A DNA stretch of 64,000 nt from Ampullaceana balthica (GCA_944989445.1 CALYLW010000133.1:189501-253500); one strand, 5' to 3'; positions 49,400 through 61,719 are shown, counted from the stretch's first letter. Numbers and translations are program-made. The notes: generated by a model not told the origin, from the sequence alone.

Positions 49400-52000
49400 C
49401 ATAATCATGTCCTAAGACACTAGAAATCTTCACCAAAAATCATTATTTAAATCAAATTCACAAAATTACGAAAACACTTGTAGATACTTGAGGCTATACA
49501 CCAGGAAAAATCAAAATGATAGTTCTGATGGGGTTATATTTTTTTGTCTGAAATACTCTTTCACAAAACCAAGTAATTATTACCTTCAGGCACCGTTTCC
49601 GAATTTCTCTATTACCACCGAAACTGGTGTCGCTCTCCCCTTGACCCCGTTTAACATTAGTTCTAACATATTTGACAACCTGCCAGATCCCAAAAAGTTC
49701 AACCACAATTTGCTGAGGATCCCAGTTATCATTTACAACTTTAACAGTAATGAAAACAACAATAACCAACTTTGTCCCCTGATTACCGTAACTCGAAGGA
49801 ATTGTTCTGACTCTCTCGTTTGTGTTGTCATGTCTATATTTGTCATTGGACAGACTAATTTGTGAAACACAATTAACCCACTTTTACTACAACTCCAGTG
49901 TTTCATGGTCTGATAACTTTTGGCTAGAGACTCTCTGATGTTGGAGTGGTCACGGGTTCATTCTCCTGCTCTCTGGTCCTATCCGCTATTTGTTTACCAG
50001 CACACTTAACTTCTATTTCGTTCTGTTCTAATTTCAATTTCATCCATCTTTGTTTCGGATCATAATGCGACTATAACTCTTTGATCTTCAGCGGGCTTCA
50101 TATCATATTGAATCTATGCCTGAATATTGTCTTTGTCAACTAGCGATTTTGAACTATAATTTCCTACTTCTGTAACAGTAATTCTTTTAAGTTTCAAAAT
50201 ATACAATCTGTTGCCATTAACTTCAGACTTGCATCATATCTTTCTTATTAAATCCTTTATATTAACTCGTGGTGTCTGCGGCCGACCGACCGACCGACCG
50301 ACCGACCGACCGACCGACGTTGTCGCCAAAACTTTTGATAGATTTTTAACCCACTTGCTCGCAAGATAGCGAGCTGAAATTTTGCAAGCAGTTTCGTACC
50401 AATGATAAAAACAATGTATCAAAATTTCTGATCGATCGCATGTACCGTAATTAAATTATTGATTTTTTAGATTATTTTATTTATTCCTATGTATCATGCT
50501 ATTTTTTGAGATAGAGCGTCGCGGTGCGTATTATATTGAACAACCTTTCTGTCGCGCAATAAGGTGCGTATTTTATTGACAGCTCTTTTTATAAACATAT
50601 TCCTGATCGGTGCGCATTATATTAAACATGTTTTACGACACAACTGCAATTTTGTATTTCTGGATGGTCTGGCGCTGCGTATTATAATGAACATTCTTTT
50701 AGTTACTTCTCGTACATAAAGGATTTATAGTCAAAAACTTGGTTTTTTACGGGTTTTTCTTATTTTTAACTCACATTCTCTACATTTCTGTATATCTCTT
50801 TCTTTATGTTTATAGTTCCGTGTTTACTCTTCTTCTCTCTGAGCAATTCTTCCCAAAATATATGTTTTTTTAACACATTTATCATTTAGCTCAGCTTTAG
50901 CTTTTTCCATTAGTTCATCTTTTTTAGCCACAGTCTTACTGTAATATGTCCTGTTTTCATGTGTAATGTTTAGTTTTCTATCCTTTTCTGCCAGTTCTTC
51001 ATTTTTCTCTGTGAATATTTTGAGACAGATTTTTTTCTTTCTCCTTTTTAGCTAAAATACTGACAATTTCATCAATTTACGTTTTTAAGTTCATCGACTC
51101 AACTTCAGTTTCATTTAGGTTTGTTTTGTGATATGTATCCTCCTTTTCCAGCTCCGTTAGTCTACTTTGAACACTGCACAATGTTGTCTCTAGTTCTCCT
51201 AGTGTGTCTTTGTGTTCCTCTAATTCCTTATCTTTAAAGGATCGCTAAATTCTTACCACGCGAACAAGGTTATGACTGTCTTCCATGTCGTGGTTTAACT
51301 CGTCTATTTTTTTTTAATTGTGGGCATGAAGACTTTAAAAAAAATTATGTCTCCTTCTTTTTCTTCAGTTTATTCCTATATATCTCTAATTCATCTATTT
51401 TTGTTCAAACGTCTACCTTCTTGACAGCAATTTTTTTACCGACTAGTCATATCACCTCCATTCAAAAATAAATTACTACTCTAAGGAATCTCATTAACTG
51501 TATTAATATCGTCCACATCACACTTCTGGATCAGATTATCCTTATGATACATAATGCTATAAACAGGTTTTTAGAGTTCTTATAAATATACTATTCAAAA
51601 TAGCCAGCTGACAGATCAGCAATCCTATAAACTTCCTATGCTTAGTACGAGTCCTCAAAATAGATGTTTGCTACCCTATACACTTCTTCCGGACATTTAC
51701 TATAGTCACGGTCATAGTTCTCATATCCTCTCTGGCCATTTTCCGACTTTTGTCTCTAAGTCAGCGTGTAATTGAGCTAATATGATTTAACATTTCACGT
51801 TCTCCCTGTTTCTGTTCGTAATGTATTTGTCTCTCTGAATCTTTACCCCGCCACTGTCTCTGTTTCTCTTAGTACTTTCTCTGTTTATTCTCGTATTCTT
51901 TATGTCTCTCTTTATCTCTTTTTCCCTTTCATGTTCTCCTTGTTTTAATTTTTCTTCCCGATCATCTTCCCCTTGCTTACCCTTATACATTGCTTTACTT
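49400..52000 (-). pseudogene. Gag-like coiled-coil remnants
   Basis: The minus strand at 51990-51787 encodes a charged Lys/Glu/Arg-rich frame. At 51230-51060 it reads LKDKELEEHKDTLGELETTL and onward, a heptad-like coiled coil. Near 49770 a frame contains NWDPQQIVVELFGIW, which weakly resembles a retroelement Gag helix block. A Helentron-like copy splits the region. Identification is tentative. Confidence 0.35.
50249..50758 (+). mobile_element. Helentron-like nonautonomous element, intact copy B
   Basis: Nearly identical to 33396-33905 apart from the internal microsatellite, which here is about eight CCGA units and lacks the TTGC run. Inserted in the decayed LTR element. Confidence 0.65.
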
Positions 52001-52199
52001 TATCCCCATTTAGTGCGTGTCGTTTGGGTGGCTATTCCTTTCCCATTATACCAAATTCACTATACTTATAATGTAAATAGAGAAAAAATATTGATTAAGT
52101 AATTATTAAATGGTTGCCTTACTTATCTATGAATATCACATCAACATTTGTTTCGATAATAATATTAATTTAAAGTGTTGTTGTCACCAAAAAAGTCAT

Positions 52200-52480
52200 A
52201 ACTATGGAAGAACACTGGATACTGGAATTGTGTTTGTCAGTCCAACGATTCGTTAGATAGATAGGGTGGCTAACGACACACACGCTGGATACTGGACTTG
52301 TAAAGATGAGGGCGATGCGTCGTTGTATGGACCGGATGGTCACCGACAAACACACCGGCTACTGGGCCTGAATAGTTTAGACCGACGCCTCGTAAATACA
52401 AAATGGTCTCCAACAAACTTTCTGGCTAGTGGACTTAAGAAGAACCGCTATGATTTCGTATTCACTGACAGAGTCTCCGA
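52200..52480 (-). repeat. Imperfect repeats in the LTR element leader
   Basis: On the minus strand the motif CCAGTATCCAGCGTGTGTGT and variants (CCAGTAGCCGGTGTGTTTGT, CCACTAGCCAGAAAGTTTGT) recurs about four times just after the primer-binding-like site. Confidence 0.55.
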
Positions 52481-52967
52481 ATTCCTGGACGAAATCCCCA
52501 ATGTTACATACTTGTTTCTGGATTTAAAGAACACATGATTACCCAATTTATTATATTATATTTTAAGTTTCATTCATTATAGAATAAATATCAATTACAG
52601 GATTATGGTATACACATTATTCGACCTCTCATAGTGGTCTCCCACATTAATTCGTAATAATATATCTACATCTTAAGTACACACTACTGACTCTCCTAGT
52701 CCAGTCCACTAACAAGACTCCGTGTCTCAACGGTAGTAATACTTTCACTACTGGAGCTGCCTCGATGTGTAAATTTTGAGTTCCACACTTGCATTCTAGT
52801 TTGTCTTCCTTCACCACACTATACAATTGCCGCCTGACATTCATGACCTTTCTTGAGTGACCAGAACTCCTCATAAGTAGAGGTAAAAAATATTTTTAAA
52901 AAACACTTTTTTTGTAAGTGGAATAAAAAGAAGAAACAAATTTAAAGCTTATAATTTCAAGTAGTAA

Positions 52968-53182
52968 GTCCTATGACTGAAGGTAGTAGCGGATCCCTAA
53001 TGTTTCCATTAGAGCTTACTCGGGCCTTGTATATACCTGAAAGGGCCCCAATTCCCTTCCAGGGGTCAGCGGAGGACTTTCTTAGCGTATCATTTATAGT
53101 GTGGCTTTACGTGGGCTCGATCCAACGCCCCTCAGCTTGTGAGGAGAGCATACTATTGACTTCGCTACCCAGCCGCCCAGTA
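52968..53182 (-). repeat. tRNA-derived SINE, copy 5
   Basis: The minus strand starts GCTGGGTAGCGAAGTCAATA and includes GGGGCGTTGGATCGAGCCCA (B box). It ends with CAGTCATAGGACT. The most complete tRNA-like 5' half. Confidence 0.7.
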
Positions 53183-53459
53183 CTTTGATTTAGTATGACT
53201 AAAAAGTTTGGGCTGGTGTTTGGTATAAGATATATAAGTGAGAGAATGAGTAAACTGCCTATGTAATGCCTCATAGGCGCCGGCCCTACTTATTTAGTCA
53301 TATGATTAAAGTACTTGAAATTATAAGTTTTAAATTATTTTCTTTTTGTTAGTCCACTTAAAAAACGTGTTTTAAAAAATCTTTTTAACCTATATTTATT
53401 TTATTATTTATAGTCTAAGTGTTAAATCATAGAATACATCAAAAATGTTATTTCTTTAT

Positions 53460-54010
53460 TACTCTCTTTGCCGTTTTATCTTATCTTATCTATACAGACG
53501 CTCCTTCTTTGCAGAAGATAATTGCGTCTACAGACCATTACAGATGATCTGTTGGCAAGTGATGCAGCGTTCACAGGCTACGGTTTTGTGGGTTCCACGC
53601 ATTACCCAGCCGCCTAACTAGTGTTAGGTACCCATTCGAAGATGGGTGACTCAGGGACGCCCTAGGACCCGGGAAGAAATCCTTGCCTTCACATGTGTTC
53701 GTACCCGTCGAGCGCACTGCCACTCAAAGACCGCGTCCCTGTTTAACACGGGGATGTGGTCATCGATGGCTAGGGTGAACTCCGGTGGCACGTGGGTGTC
53801 AACAGTAGCAGACGGATACAGATGCTATATAGAGATTAACTGGAAATGCATTAATTTGATTATGGTAAATTCGATCGATCTGAAAATTTGATACAATGCA
53901 TTGTCGTCGAAGATCTATTTGGGGTAAAGTTTTAAAATTTCTAAGACCATCAGAACTGGTTTAATTTTACGTTTGAAAATGTGAACTTTTGCATAAGGAA
54001 CGAAAGCAAG
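53460..54010. mobile_element. Mixed repeat fragments
   Basis: 53640-53790 (TGGGTGACTCAGGGACGCCC, CCTAGGACCCGGGAAGAAAT) is GC-richer and resembles a tRNA-derived repeat. 53830-53990 (GATCGATCTGAAAATTTGAT) is a reverse Helentron-like fragment. Confidence 0.4.
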
Positions 54011-54453
54011 GTAATAAAAACGTGGTAATAAAATATGAACGGGTTAACTCTTCTCAAGTCTTGCTGACGTCAGGTAGCAAAAATGACATTACATTCTGAT
54101 CAGTGATTTTCATAACTTGACAGTGTGTCAGTGATAAGATGAGACGGGTACTTAGAGCGTGGAGCTCAACCCCAAAAGTGACTGACATGTATATGTATGA
54201 CTGTTTTTATAAAGTTATTGTATGCATGACACTATCCCTTTATTTTTGTATGTGAGCATGCCAATGGGTGTGAGCTTGCGTTTGTGACTACGAGTAGGAA
54301 ACAAGTAAACGTAAATTAAAACAGGAAATCACACATTAAAACTAATTTTAAAAAAAAATCCAATTTCATTAAACAAAGTAATTACATCATCGACTTCCTC
54401 TTTAGAAAATTAAACTTTTCTTTAAAATGCGGAAACAAAATATATATATAGAC

Positions 54454-55208
54454 TAGGGCTGTTAGCGATTAATTTAAATTTAATCGTTAACTTTTGAAAA
54501 ATTATCGATTAATTAATCGTTAATTTCGATTAAAGCCAAATATTAAAATTCATAAGTAACACTTATTAAGCGTTCTTGTTGAAAATCTAAATAAAAATGA
54601 ATGTCTCCTTTATATATCATCTTTTAACCCACTACGTAAAAAGACAAGGGTGTTGACATCATTTGGTTCAAGTGATGAGTGGGTCTAATTGACAATATAA
54701 CCAGCCTAGCTGAACAATCATTCACATGGAACTGAGGTAACGGATTTGCAAAAACGGTCTTGGCAAGGAATGAGATTATCTGATATCGGTGTTCATTAAG
54801 TATCCGACGATGTAGATTGTTAATGGATTCAGGAATTTTCATCTCCATTTTGTAACGCAGAAATTCATCAGAAGAGCTGTTGTTAGTTTATGTTTCTGAT
54901 TGCAGTAATTCCATTAGCTTAATACGCTTTTCATTTGGTTTGATAAGTAGGCAAAGTATTAGAATCATGGTATGCAAGCTTTATCAACATTTTGAACATT
55001 TCCGTCAGTCAATAATTTGCAACCAAAATGTTCGTGTAGCCGTCAGGAAATTTATTATTTATCGGTCGCTATTTTTGATTATTATTTTTTTCACCGCACG
55101 ACTTCCAATAATTTGTAAAGTGTTGGGTCGATTAATCGTTAAAAAAATAATTTAATTGTTAAATATTTTAACGATTAATCGATAAATTAATCGTTACTTT
55201 CCGCAGCC

Positions 55209-55211
<3 letters not shown>
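54454..55211 (-). mobile_element. hAT-like element, copy 1
   Basis: Ends TAGGGCTGTTAGCGATTAAT and CTTTCCGCAGCCCTA are inverted and share TTAATCG-rich subterminal sequence. A minus-strand frame (with a stop) gives AGYIVN, then THSSLEPNDVNTLVFLRSG, the hAT C-terminal dimerisation pattern. Mostly deleted. Confidence 0.7.

Positions 55212-55290
<79 letters not shown>
55211..55290. repeat. (TA)n microsatellite
   Basis: About 80 bases of TA directly against the hAT-like end. Confidence 0.95.
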
Positions 55291-55293
<3 letters not shown>

Positions 55294-55583
55294 ACATAAA
55301 AATACACTTTTGCGAATTAATGTGAATTAACTTGTTTCTACATAAAAGTGTACAAGTTTTGGGGAATTGAAAACCAATGTATGAAAGGGGAAGCCACTGA
55401 GTCCAATATATTATATGTATATACAATATACACCCTTTAAAAATGTATTAACTTTATATTGGCTAAGAAACAACATTTCAGAAAATCAAATTCATATCAT
55501 TTTTATTAGCAATTTTTCTTAAATATTAAATACGTAGATTAAAATAACGTTTATTTATAATTACAAATATAACAAATACTTAC

Positions 55584-55667
55584 AAGATAATTCTGGTGTT
55601 ATTGTTTTTCCAGGTAAATTGCTGGAGAGTATGGATACAGGACTGCACGTAAAGTTTTTAAATTTAA
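55584..55667 (-). CDS. Ig-superfamily gene, exon c (84-base symmetrical exon)
   Basis: Acceptor TGTTTTTGCAG, strong donor ATCTT then GTAAGT, 84 bases, phase 1-1. It encodes KFKNFTCSPVSILSSNLP and then GKTITPELS. With exon b the junction codon is GTT, giving YYDAVKFKNFTC, which supplies the F-strand Cys of the domain opened in exon b. It is small and frame-neutral, so skipping it would remove half an Ig domain without breaking the frame. The intron before it (5.8 kb) holds a Gypsy relic, a hAT copy and a Ginger-like fragment. Confidence 0.6.
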
Positions 55668-56219
55668 CTGCAAAAACATAAAATATCATTAAGATAACAT
55701 ATAATAAGAGACATGGAATTGGTAGGAACAAGTATTTAGCTGAAGTGATTTCATCTAAGTAAGGAAACAGTTTACATTTACTAGTGAATAAAGAAAGATA
55801 TATTCTAGGCAATACATTTTCGACACTTGAATTTCAATTAAACTTTAGTTTCATATAGTTTAGGTTTTTGTGAGTAGTATGTCTTGAATAGCTCATATAT
55901 GGACACTTTAAAATTGGAATCGCTTATGTTAGTTTTTATAATTGTATGTCTCCTTTCAAATTAACGGCTTATATTTATGGAATCGAAATTTTTCATTAAT
56001 GATTTTTGTAACAAACCCTTAATATTTATTGTGTTAACATGGGTGTTTAAATGCGAGAATTTCGTGTTGTTTGTTTTACTCAAGCAGTTATCTTCAAATT
56101 TGTTGATATAGACACTAAAAGATTGCCAATATAGTGTATAATATTTCCATGCAGCAAATGGACGTGAATTAGTTACCACTCCTTTTTCTTATCTTAATCA
56201 TTTGTGGTACTTGCAAGAG

Positions 56220-56388
56220 TTGCTTAATCACTTAGAGATGCACTAAGATATGAATTTGAGTCAAGTAACGTTGCTCTACGAATCCCGTGTTTTGAAACGT
56301 CACCCCAGAATAATAACCAAAACGCCTTGGAACATTCGACTAAGGGAGGTTGGAATCCGAATATCTTCGAGATGCAACTCTATTTAAA
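56220..56388. mobile_element. Fragment of the pogo-like element family
   Basis: Shares CAAAACGCCTTG, ATTCGACT and GGTTGGAATC with 38320-38420. It is cut off where the Gypsy LTR begins. Confidence 0.5.
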
Positions 56389-56389
56389 C

Positions 56390-56645
56390 TGTTAGAGATG
56401 TGTTGTATTGACATTGCATGAGCATGCGAGTGAAATTGACTGAGTATGAAGCTTGTAATTTGTATTTTGAAGTGAACTCGTGCGTGGCTAGAATTACTAA
56501 AAATGTAATGTCTAGGTGATTAAAGAGGTATTTTTTACACAGACCACACGCTGATGATGTCTTGTTTCTTGCAGTAAGACTATATCATAATAGATTATTA
56601 GATAGTATCAGAAGTTGACCAAGGATCCAGACCATTACTATTACA
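56390..56645 (+). repeat. 5' LTR of the Gypsy relic
   Basis: Begins TGTTAGAGATGTGTTGTATT and ends ACCATTACTATTACA. The next bases, TGGTGTCAGAAGTG, are the usual primer-binding site of K02A2.6-type Gypsy elements. ATTAAAGAGG near 56523 may be the polyadenylation region. No 3' LTR found. Confidence 0.7.
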
Positions 56646-59150
56646 TGGTGTCAGAAGTGCTGCTTCCATTGCTACTACTTGGTGTCAGATGGACCGACTC
56701 CAACCACATGAGCTAAACCGAATTATTGCTGATCCCTGGAAGAGATTATAGCTGTCCTTTCCAATATACAAGATAGCCAGTTGAATCGACACAAAAAGCA
56801 AAGAAGTGCATAGCATGATGCTGCTGCACGTAATAGGACATGAAGCAGTTGAAGTTTACATTACACTGCAATGGATATGACAGGAATTTGACGAATGTGA
56901 CACTGATTTTCATTCAGTGAAGTGTTTGTTGAGGAACTTCAAGAGTTATTGTCTACCGATAAAAAATGTACGGTCGAGAGACACTTGTTTTTCTTGAGAA
57001 ATCAAGGTGAAGTAGAATGTTTTAACAGTTTCATAACATACTAGAAACTAAAAAATGAGTATTGGGAATTCTAAAATCTGACAGAATCTCTGATAAATGA
57101 TATAATTGATGCTGGCGTAAAAAACGAATACCCCAGGGCTAAATTACTCCGAAAATCAGACATGATTTTAAATAAAGCTGAAATTATATGCAGAGCAGCT
57201 GAGATATCGGAATAGCAACTAAAAAATTTTAAATGAAGAAAAGAATGTGAAAGCAGTGAATTCAAGTACCGTATATACTCGTTTGCAAGCTGACCTTTTT
57301 TGGGCAAAATCTAGGGGAAAAAGTGTGGGGTCGGCTTATGAGCGGGTCATAGGTGATCTCTGCATGGATATTGAATATCGGTGTTGTTATTGTAGATTAT
57401 CAATGTCCTTTTCTACATTCTACAAGATTCGACTGCTCTATCAGAGGCTATAATATGTTTATACATATCAGCACTTACCTAATTTAATCATTTTATTATT
57501 TTTTTGTGAACGTTTTAATAAAGTGTTTTACAAATTTTGTTTTCAACAACGGATTTTAATGCACGCGCTTTCGTCACTGTTTACCAAAGAATTTTTTTAA
57601 AATAAATACCGGTAACTTTTTCTTAACAAATAGCAGAAAGACAAAGATAGGCAGTACAAAATAAATAATCATAATGTCCGATTTAGCTTGTAATTTAAAA
57701 AAAAATATGTACCAATTTTTTTTAAAGATATCCTATTATTTTTGGGGGGTCGCATTGCGATCAGATTATACACTTTTAATACTTTTCCCTTCCAAAAACT
57801 GGGGGGGGGGATACGGCTTATGAACGAACGGGCTATAGAACGAGTATATACGGTACATGCGTGATATCAAGTGCACACATGACATGTCCAAAGAATTTAT
57901 AAGCAGTGATGTTAAGTTTAACGGTGAGGTCAAGTACGCACGTGAAATCAAGCAAGTATACATTGTGTGACAAGAAACATGAACCAAGGAAATGTCCAGC
58001 TTATGAAAAAATGTGTCACGACTGTGGAAAACTGAATCCTTTTTCTACAGTATGCGCATCAAAACGTGAAAAAGCAAATATTGTCAATCGCCAACCAGAA
58101 CATAAACTTACCTATTGTCAAGAAACATCTGCTTAGGTAATGTCCTCGCAACATGGAACTAGCAATAAATGGAAAACAGTGGTCACTCTTGAGTAGAAAC
58201 AAGTATTGTTCACACTGGACACTGGTGCACAAGTCAACATTCTGCCTTACAGAGTGTTTATTTAACGTAGAATGGGAAGCATTCAGAAATCAAGAGCTAG
58301 GCGTATGACATACATCGTTGAAACATTGCCTGCTGTAGGCAGGGCGTTAATCAAATGGACATCGAAAGATAAAACAGAGATTATGGAATTTCAAACAGTC
58401 TAGAAACACTCAAAGACAATCCATTAGTCAGCCAGATTGTCAGAAATCGAAACGTTTTGAGAGAGTGGATGTTGTTCTGATACTTTTGAAGCAAACATAT
58501 TTTGTCAGAATGGCCTGATAAAAGAAAAAATACATTTCATCGTTTCCTTGATAAAAAAAATAGGACCTGAATTTGTTTATTTCATGGAAAAAAAATATTT
58601 ACTTCTAGTAGATTACTACAGCAGATTGTTTGAGTTACATCTCAATGCTCTCTCAAGTCATCGGATACAATTATCCACATGAAGTCACAATTTGCTTGGC
58701 ATGAGATCACACGACAAGTAATAAGTGACAATGGGCCCCCGTTTTACTGTTTTGATTTATTACCAATTTTAAAACAGGTGGAAATTAGCCAGAAAAATTC
58801 AAGTCCAATAAACCCAATGTCCAATCACATGATTGAGACTGCATTACAAACAGTACATATACTTTTAAAGAGAGTTAAGGCTACGTTTCAAAACCCGTAT
58901 ATTACTGTACTAGTGTAGCTACGAAACCCTCCGTGTGCAGACAAACAATCACCTGCACAGCTGTGTATGAGGAGACGACTCAGGGCAAATCTACCTGCTA
59001 CGGGCACGTATCTGAAGCCTAACATTTCTGACCCAAAAGAAAAAACGAAGATATGGGTCAGAAGAAAAAAAGAGCAAAAGTATTACAACAAATCAGCCAT
59101 AATCTACAAAAGTATACAAATGCACCCTGCAAGCAAGTTATATATATATA
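56646..59150 (+). pseudogene. Decayed Ty3/Gypsy retrotransposon (K02A2.6-like)
   Basis: Order of recognisable pieces: Gag fragments (HVIGHEAVEVYITLQW, later ICRAAEIS); a double zinc knuckle (CDKKHEPRKCPAYEKMCHDC) at 57968; the protease active site LDTGAQVNILPYRV near 58218; then a jump to integrase (RQVISDNGPPFY at 58709) and the C-terminal LPATGTYLKP block. Nearly all of the RT and RNase H is deleted. Many stops; the copy cannot be active. Confidence 0.8.
57269..57853. mobile_element. TA-flanked MITE, copy 2 (585 bp), inside Gypsy gag
   Basis: Perfect inverted ends CCGTATATACTCGTT and AACGAGTATATACGG, flanked by TA on both sides. It interrupts the Gypsy gag just before the zinc knuckle. Reverse complement of the copy at 16944-17533. 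Confidence 0.85.
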
Positions 59151-59557
59151 CTAGCTGACCCGCGGCGTAGCATACGACGCTAATGATTTAGGGACGGGTG
59201 AAGACTTCCTGAAAGACACAGTTGTCAAAATGGGGTGGGGTTGGGCAAACGACTGTGAGTGAATGAAAAGAAGAAACTCTGGAGAGACCCGCGACGTATC
59301 ACCCGTCAAAAGTGACGGAAGTTTTCAAAATAAATACACATCAGATTAAAAAGTAACCTAATACAGAACTGTCATTTATTTTAAATATTTTTATTTCATT
59401 CATGTATTATCAAATTGAACAATTTTATGCGGAACATTCGAAAAGTGTTATTTTTGGTCCAGTAATTTGGTGCGCACTATTGAACAAATCGATCGCAGCA
59501 TTATTCAATACATACATACATACAGAACATGGGAATTATGTATATTGATATATATAT
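59149..59557 (+). mobile_element. 5' end of an interspersed element
   Basis: Starts ACTAGCTGACCCGCGGCGTA, a phrase typical of the 5' end of widespread animal Helitron/LINE-like repeats. It ends in ACATACATACATACAG near 59522. Confidence 0.4.
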
Positions 59558-60379
59558 TAGGGTTGTGGAAAGTAACGATTAATTTCTCGATTAATCGATA
59601 AAATTTTTTAATGATTACATTTTCTTAACGATTAATCCACCCACCACTTATAAATGTACTGAAAGTCAAAAAGTAAAATATTTCGGCCGATAAATATAAA
59701 CTATTTTCCGGACGATTACACAAGCATTTTAATTTTAAACTATTAAGGTAAGTGAATGCTAAAAATGTTGATAAAGTTTATTGCGTCCATTGAGAGAAAT
59801 CATTTGCCTACCATGCAATGTTCCCTCTAAGTCTAGGCTTCAATGGTCCATGTGCAAAGTTTAAAAAAAAACAATTCGTGTGCAAAGTTGCACAGCGCCG
59901 ATTTTTTGTGCAATATCTTACAAAATTTGCTGCTCGGTGATTCCAAACTCGTACGTGGCGTCTGTCAAATATCTGACAGCCGCGCTGTTTTATTTAAGGG
60001 AACATTACTAATGGTTCTAACACTTCGCTTACATTGCATCTGCAAACCAAACATCCACAACATAATTAGAAACTTCAGCCTAGACAATCTAAAGCTATTT
60101 GAACGATTGTTGAGCTCTGCTGGATATATTGTCAATAAGACCCGCTCATCACTTGAACCAAATATTGTCAATACTTTTGTGTATATGCGCTGTTGGTTAA
60201 AATACGTCATATTAAGAAGAAATCACAGTGTGATTTCGATTGTCGACTAGTAAGTTTAATAAATGTTACTTATGACACTAAAAATTTTCAATTTTAGCTT
60301 TAATCGAAAGTAACCAGTAATTAATCGTTGACTTTTCAAAAGCTAACGATAAAATTTAATTTAATTTTTAACATCCCTA
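59558..60379 (+). mobile_element. hAT-like element, copy 2
   Basis: Ends TAGGGTTGTGGAAAGTAACG and TTTAACATCCCTA match the copy at 54454 in inverse orientation. The plus strand encodes LFERLLSSAGYIVNKTRSSL and EPNIVNTFVYMRCWLKY, a readable hAT C-terminal dimerisation segment. Only the end of the transposase remains. Confidence 0.75.
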
Positions 60380-60389
60380 TATATTATAT

Positions 60390-61035
60390 AGATACTTTGG
60401 CCGGCCATTTTGCGACATGCAGCGGAATCTAGGACGAAGCTAGTTGCGGTATTGGAATACTAAAACTTTTATATATAAAGAATTTGACTCAAGATGCCTA
60501 GTAAGTCTGTTAGGCATGTGTAGTAGCTTTGACGGCGAGGACACGCTTATACTCCATTATCGGGATAATTTAGTTAACCAAGTATCTATTATTGCGACAT
60601 ATCAAAAGCAAAACAGATGAAAATGTTGATTAATGTTTTCACCACCATAGGGGCTCCAAGCGTGCTTCAATTAAATAATTTTTTGAAACAAGTGGTAAAA
60701 TAACAATATAATATGTGGCCTGGACTTAAACTGGTACTTGGAAAAGGGCAAGGTTCTATCGATTGTGCCAATAAAGATGTCTAAAATATGCTGATGACAT
60801 TGATTCAGACAAATGAATCCATACATTGGACTGAGCGTCATCGATTTTTCAATTCACGAAAATATATTATTTTCACAAAGGCATTGAACATTTGCAAAAT
60901 GAGGCCACGTTAGTCTGCAAAGCAAAAGTGTTGATAAGTACCACAAATCTTCCAAGAGAGGCTAGAGATAATATAGTAAAGGAGGAAGACATTGAAATCG
61001 TCCAACAAGAAGTGGAGAATGCTACATTATAAATA
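60390..61035 (+). pseudogene. Second Ginger/KRBA2-like integrase remnant
   Basis: Opens with the GGCCGGCCATTTTGCGA terminal-type block. It then reads broken integrase text (HIKSKTDENVD, MWPGLKLVLGKGQGSIDCAN, KDV stop NMLMTLIQTNES, IHW). It overlaps the region of 47908-49032 and continues further 3' than that copy. Confidence 0.6.
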
Positions 61036-61446
61036 TTAGAAATAAATACTCGATATATCGCACTGCAATTTGTGTCTAAAACTACGAAATCCTTTTACAA
61101 TACACACGAATGAGCAAAAAAAAATTGGATTTGTTATTTGTTATTTTTTATGGGTTAATTATTTTACTCTACTTAAATAATTGATTGATTTTCATTTTTA
61201 GCCCAGAAAACAGTAGGGTGGATATTTGTGTTTCAAGTCCAGCCTGTTCTTTGCAGCTGGGTGCGTACCTATGAATATGTATAAACCTAGAACTCTGCTT
61301 ACCTTGTCGATGGTTTTTCATAAAATTAATGTCGTTCTACCCGGTTTCCTCTTACACTCTAGTTAGTATGCGATAGAGTCTATTAAGGTATCATCGAAAT
61401 TTACATGCTAACCTTATGACCAATATAATAATAGTTTTATAGTAGA

Positions 61447-61448
<2 letters not shown>

Positions 61449-61498
<50 letters not shown>
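61449..61498. repeat. (TA)n microsatellite next to Ig exon b donor
   Basis: About 50 bases of TA beginning about 18 bases after the donor of exon b. Confidence 0.95.
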
Positions 61499-61502
<4 letters not shown>

Positions 61503-61515
61503 TTTGTAAAATTAC

Positions 61516-61719
61516 CTGCATCATAATAGTTGAAGGTTATCTGATTACCACGAACTAAATGACTGTCAAGTGGAAAGTTTGAAGTCCACTGTGTTTTGCC
61601 TGGTGGATTTCCTAAATCATATAGATCGCAAGAACACGTTATTGATGAGTTGCGTTCTTTCGAAAATAACTGCTCCAATGAATTTTTCCAGTCATAAACA
61701 ATATATGCCTCAGGTAAGT
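61516..61719 (-). CDS. Ig-superfamily gene, exon b (first half of an Ig domain)
   Basis: 204 bases, phase 1 to phase 1, acceptor TTTTGCTAG and donor GATGCAG then GTAATT. The protein runs YLPEAYIVYDW... to ...ITFNYYDA. It contains SSITCSCDLYDLG followed by a Trp (PPGKTQW), the B-strand Cys and C-strand Trp pattern of an Ig domain. The matching F-strand Cys is absent here but appears in exon c (NFTC), so the domain is split. A long TA microsatellite begins only about 18 bases past the donor. Confidence 0.65.

Larger units (their letters stand above)
46518..54122 (-). mobile_element. Decayed LTR retrotransposon carrying several insertions
   Basis: Two related direct repeats bound the region: 46518-47008 and 52508-52870 plus 54040-54122 (the second split by insertions). 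Both share GATTATGGTATACACAT and, at the other end, ACTCTTCTCAAGTCTTGCTG. Read on the minus strand the upstream LTR is followed by TGGGGATTTCGTCCAGGAAT, which looks like a primer-binding site. Inside are Lys/Glu-rich coiled-coil frames (50000-52000) suggestive of a Gag; no protease, RT or integrase was recognised. It holds a Ginger-like element, a Helentron-like element and a SINE. Confidence 0.6.
52508..54122 (-). repeat. Upstream LTR, split by later insertions
   Basis: Segments 52508-52870 and 54040-54122 together match the downstream LTR. The 1.17 kb between them holds a SINE and other repeats. Confidence 0.5.

Noticed and set aside
49488..49865. 125-codon plus-strand frame as a gene.
   Set aside because: Lies antisense to retroelement remnants and has no recognisable motif.
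52200..52540. Plus-strand repeats that read HAGYWTCKDEG and HTGYW, like the F strand of Ig domains.
   Set aside because: They sit just after an LTR and primer-binding-like site in the other orientation and are best explained as tandem repeats in a retroelement leader; stops and frame changes separate the units.
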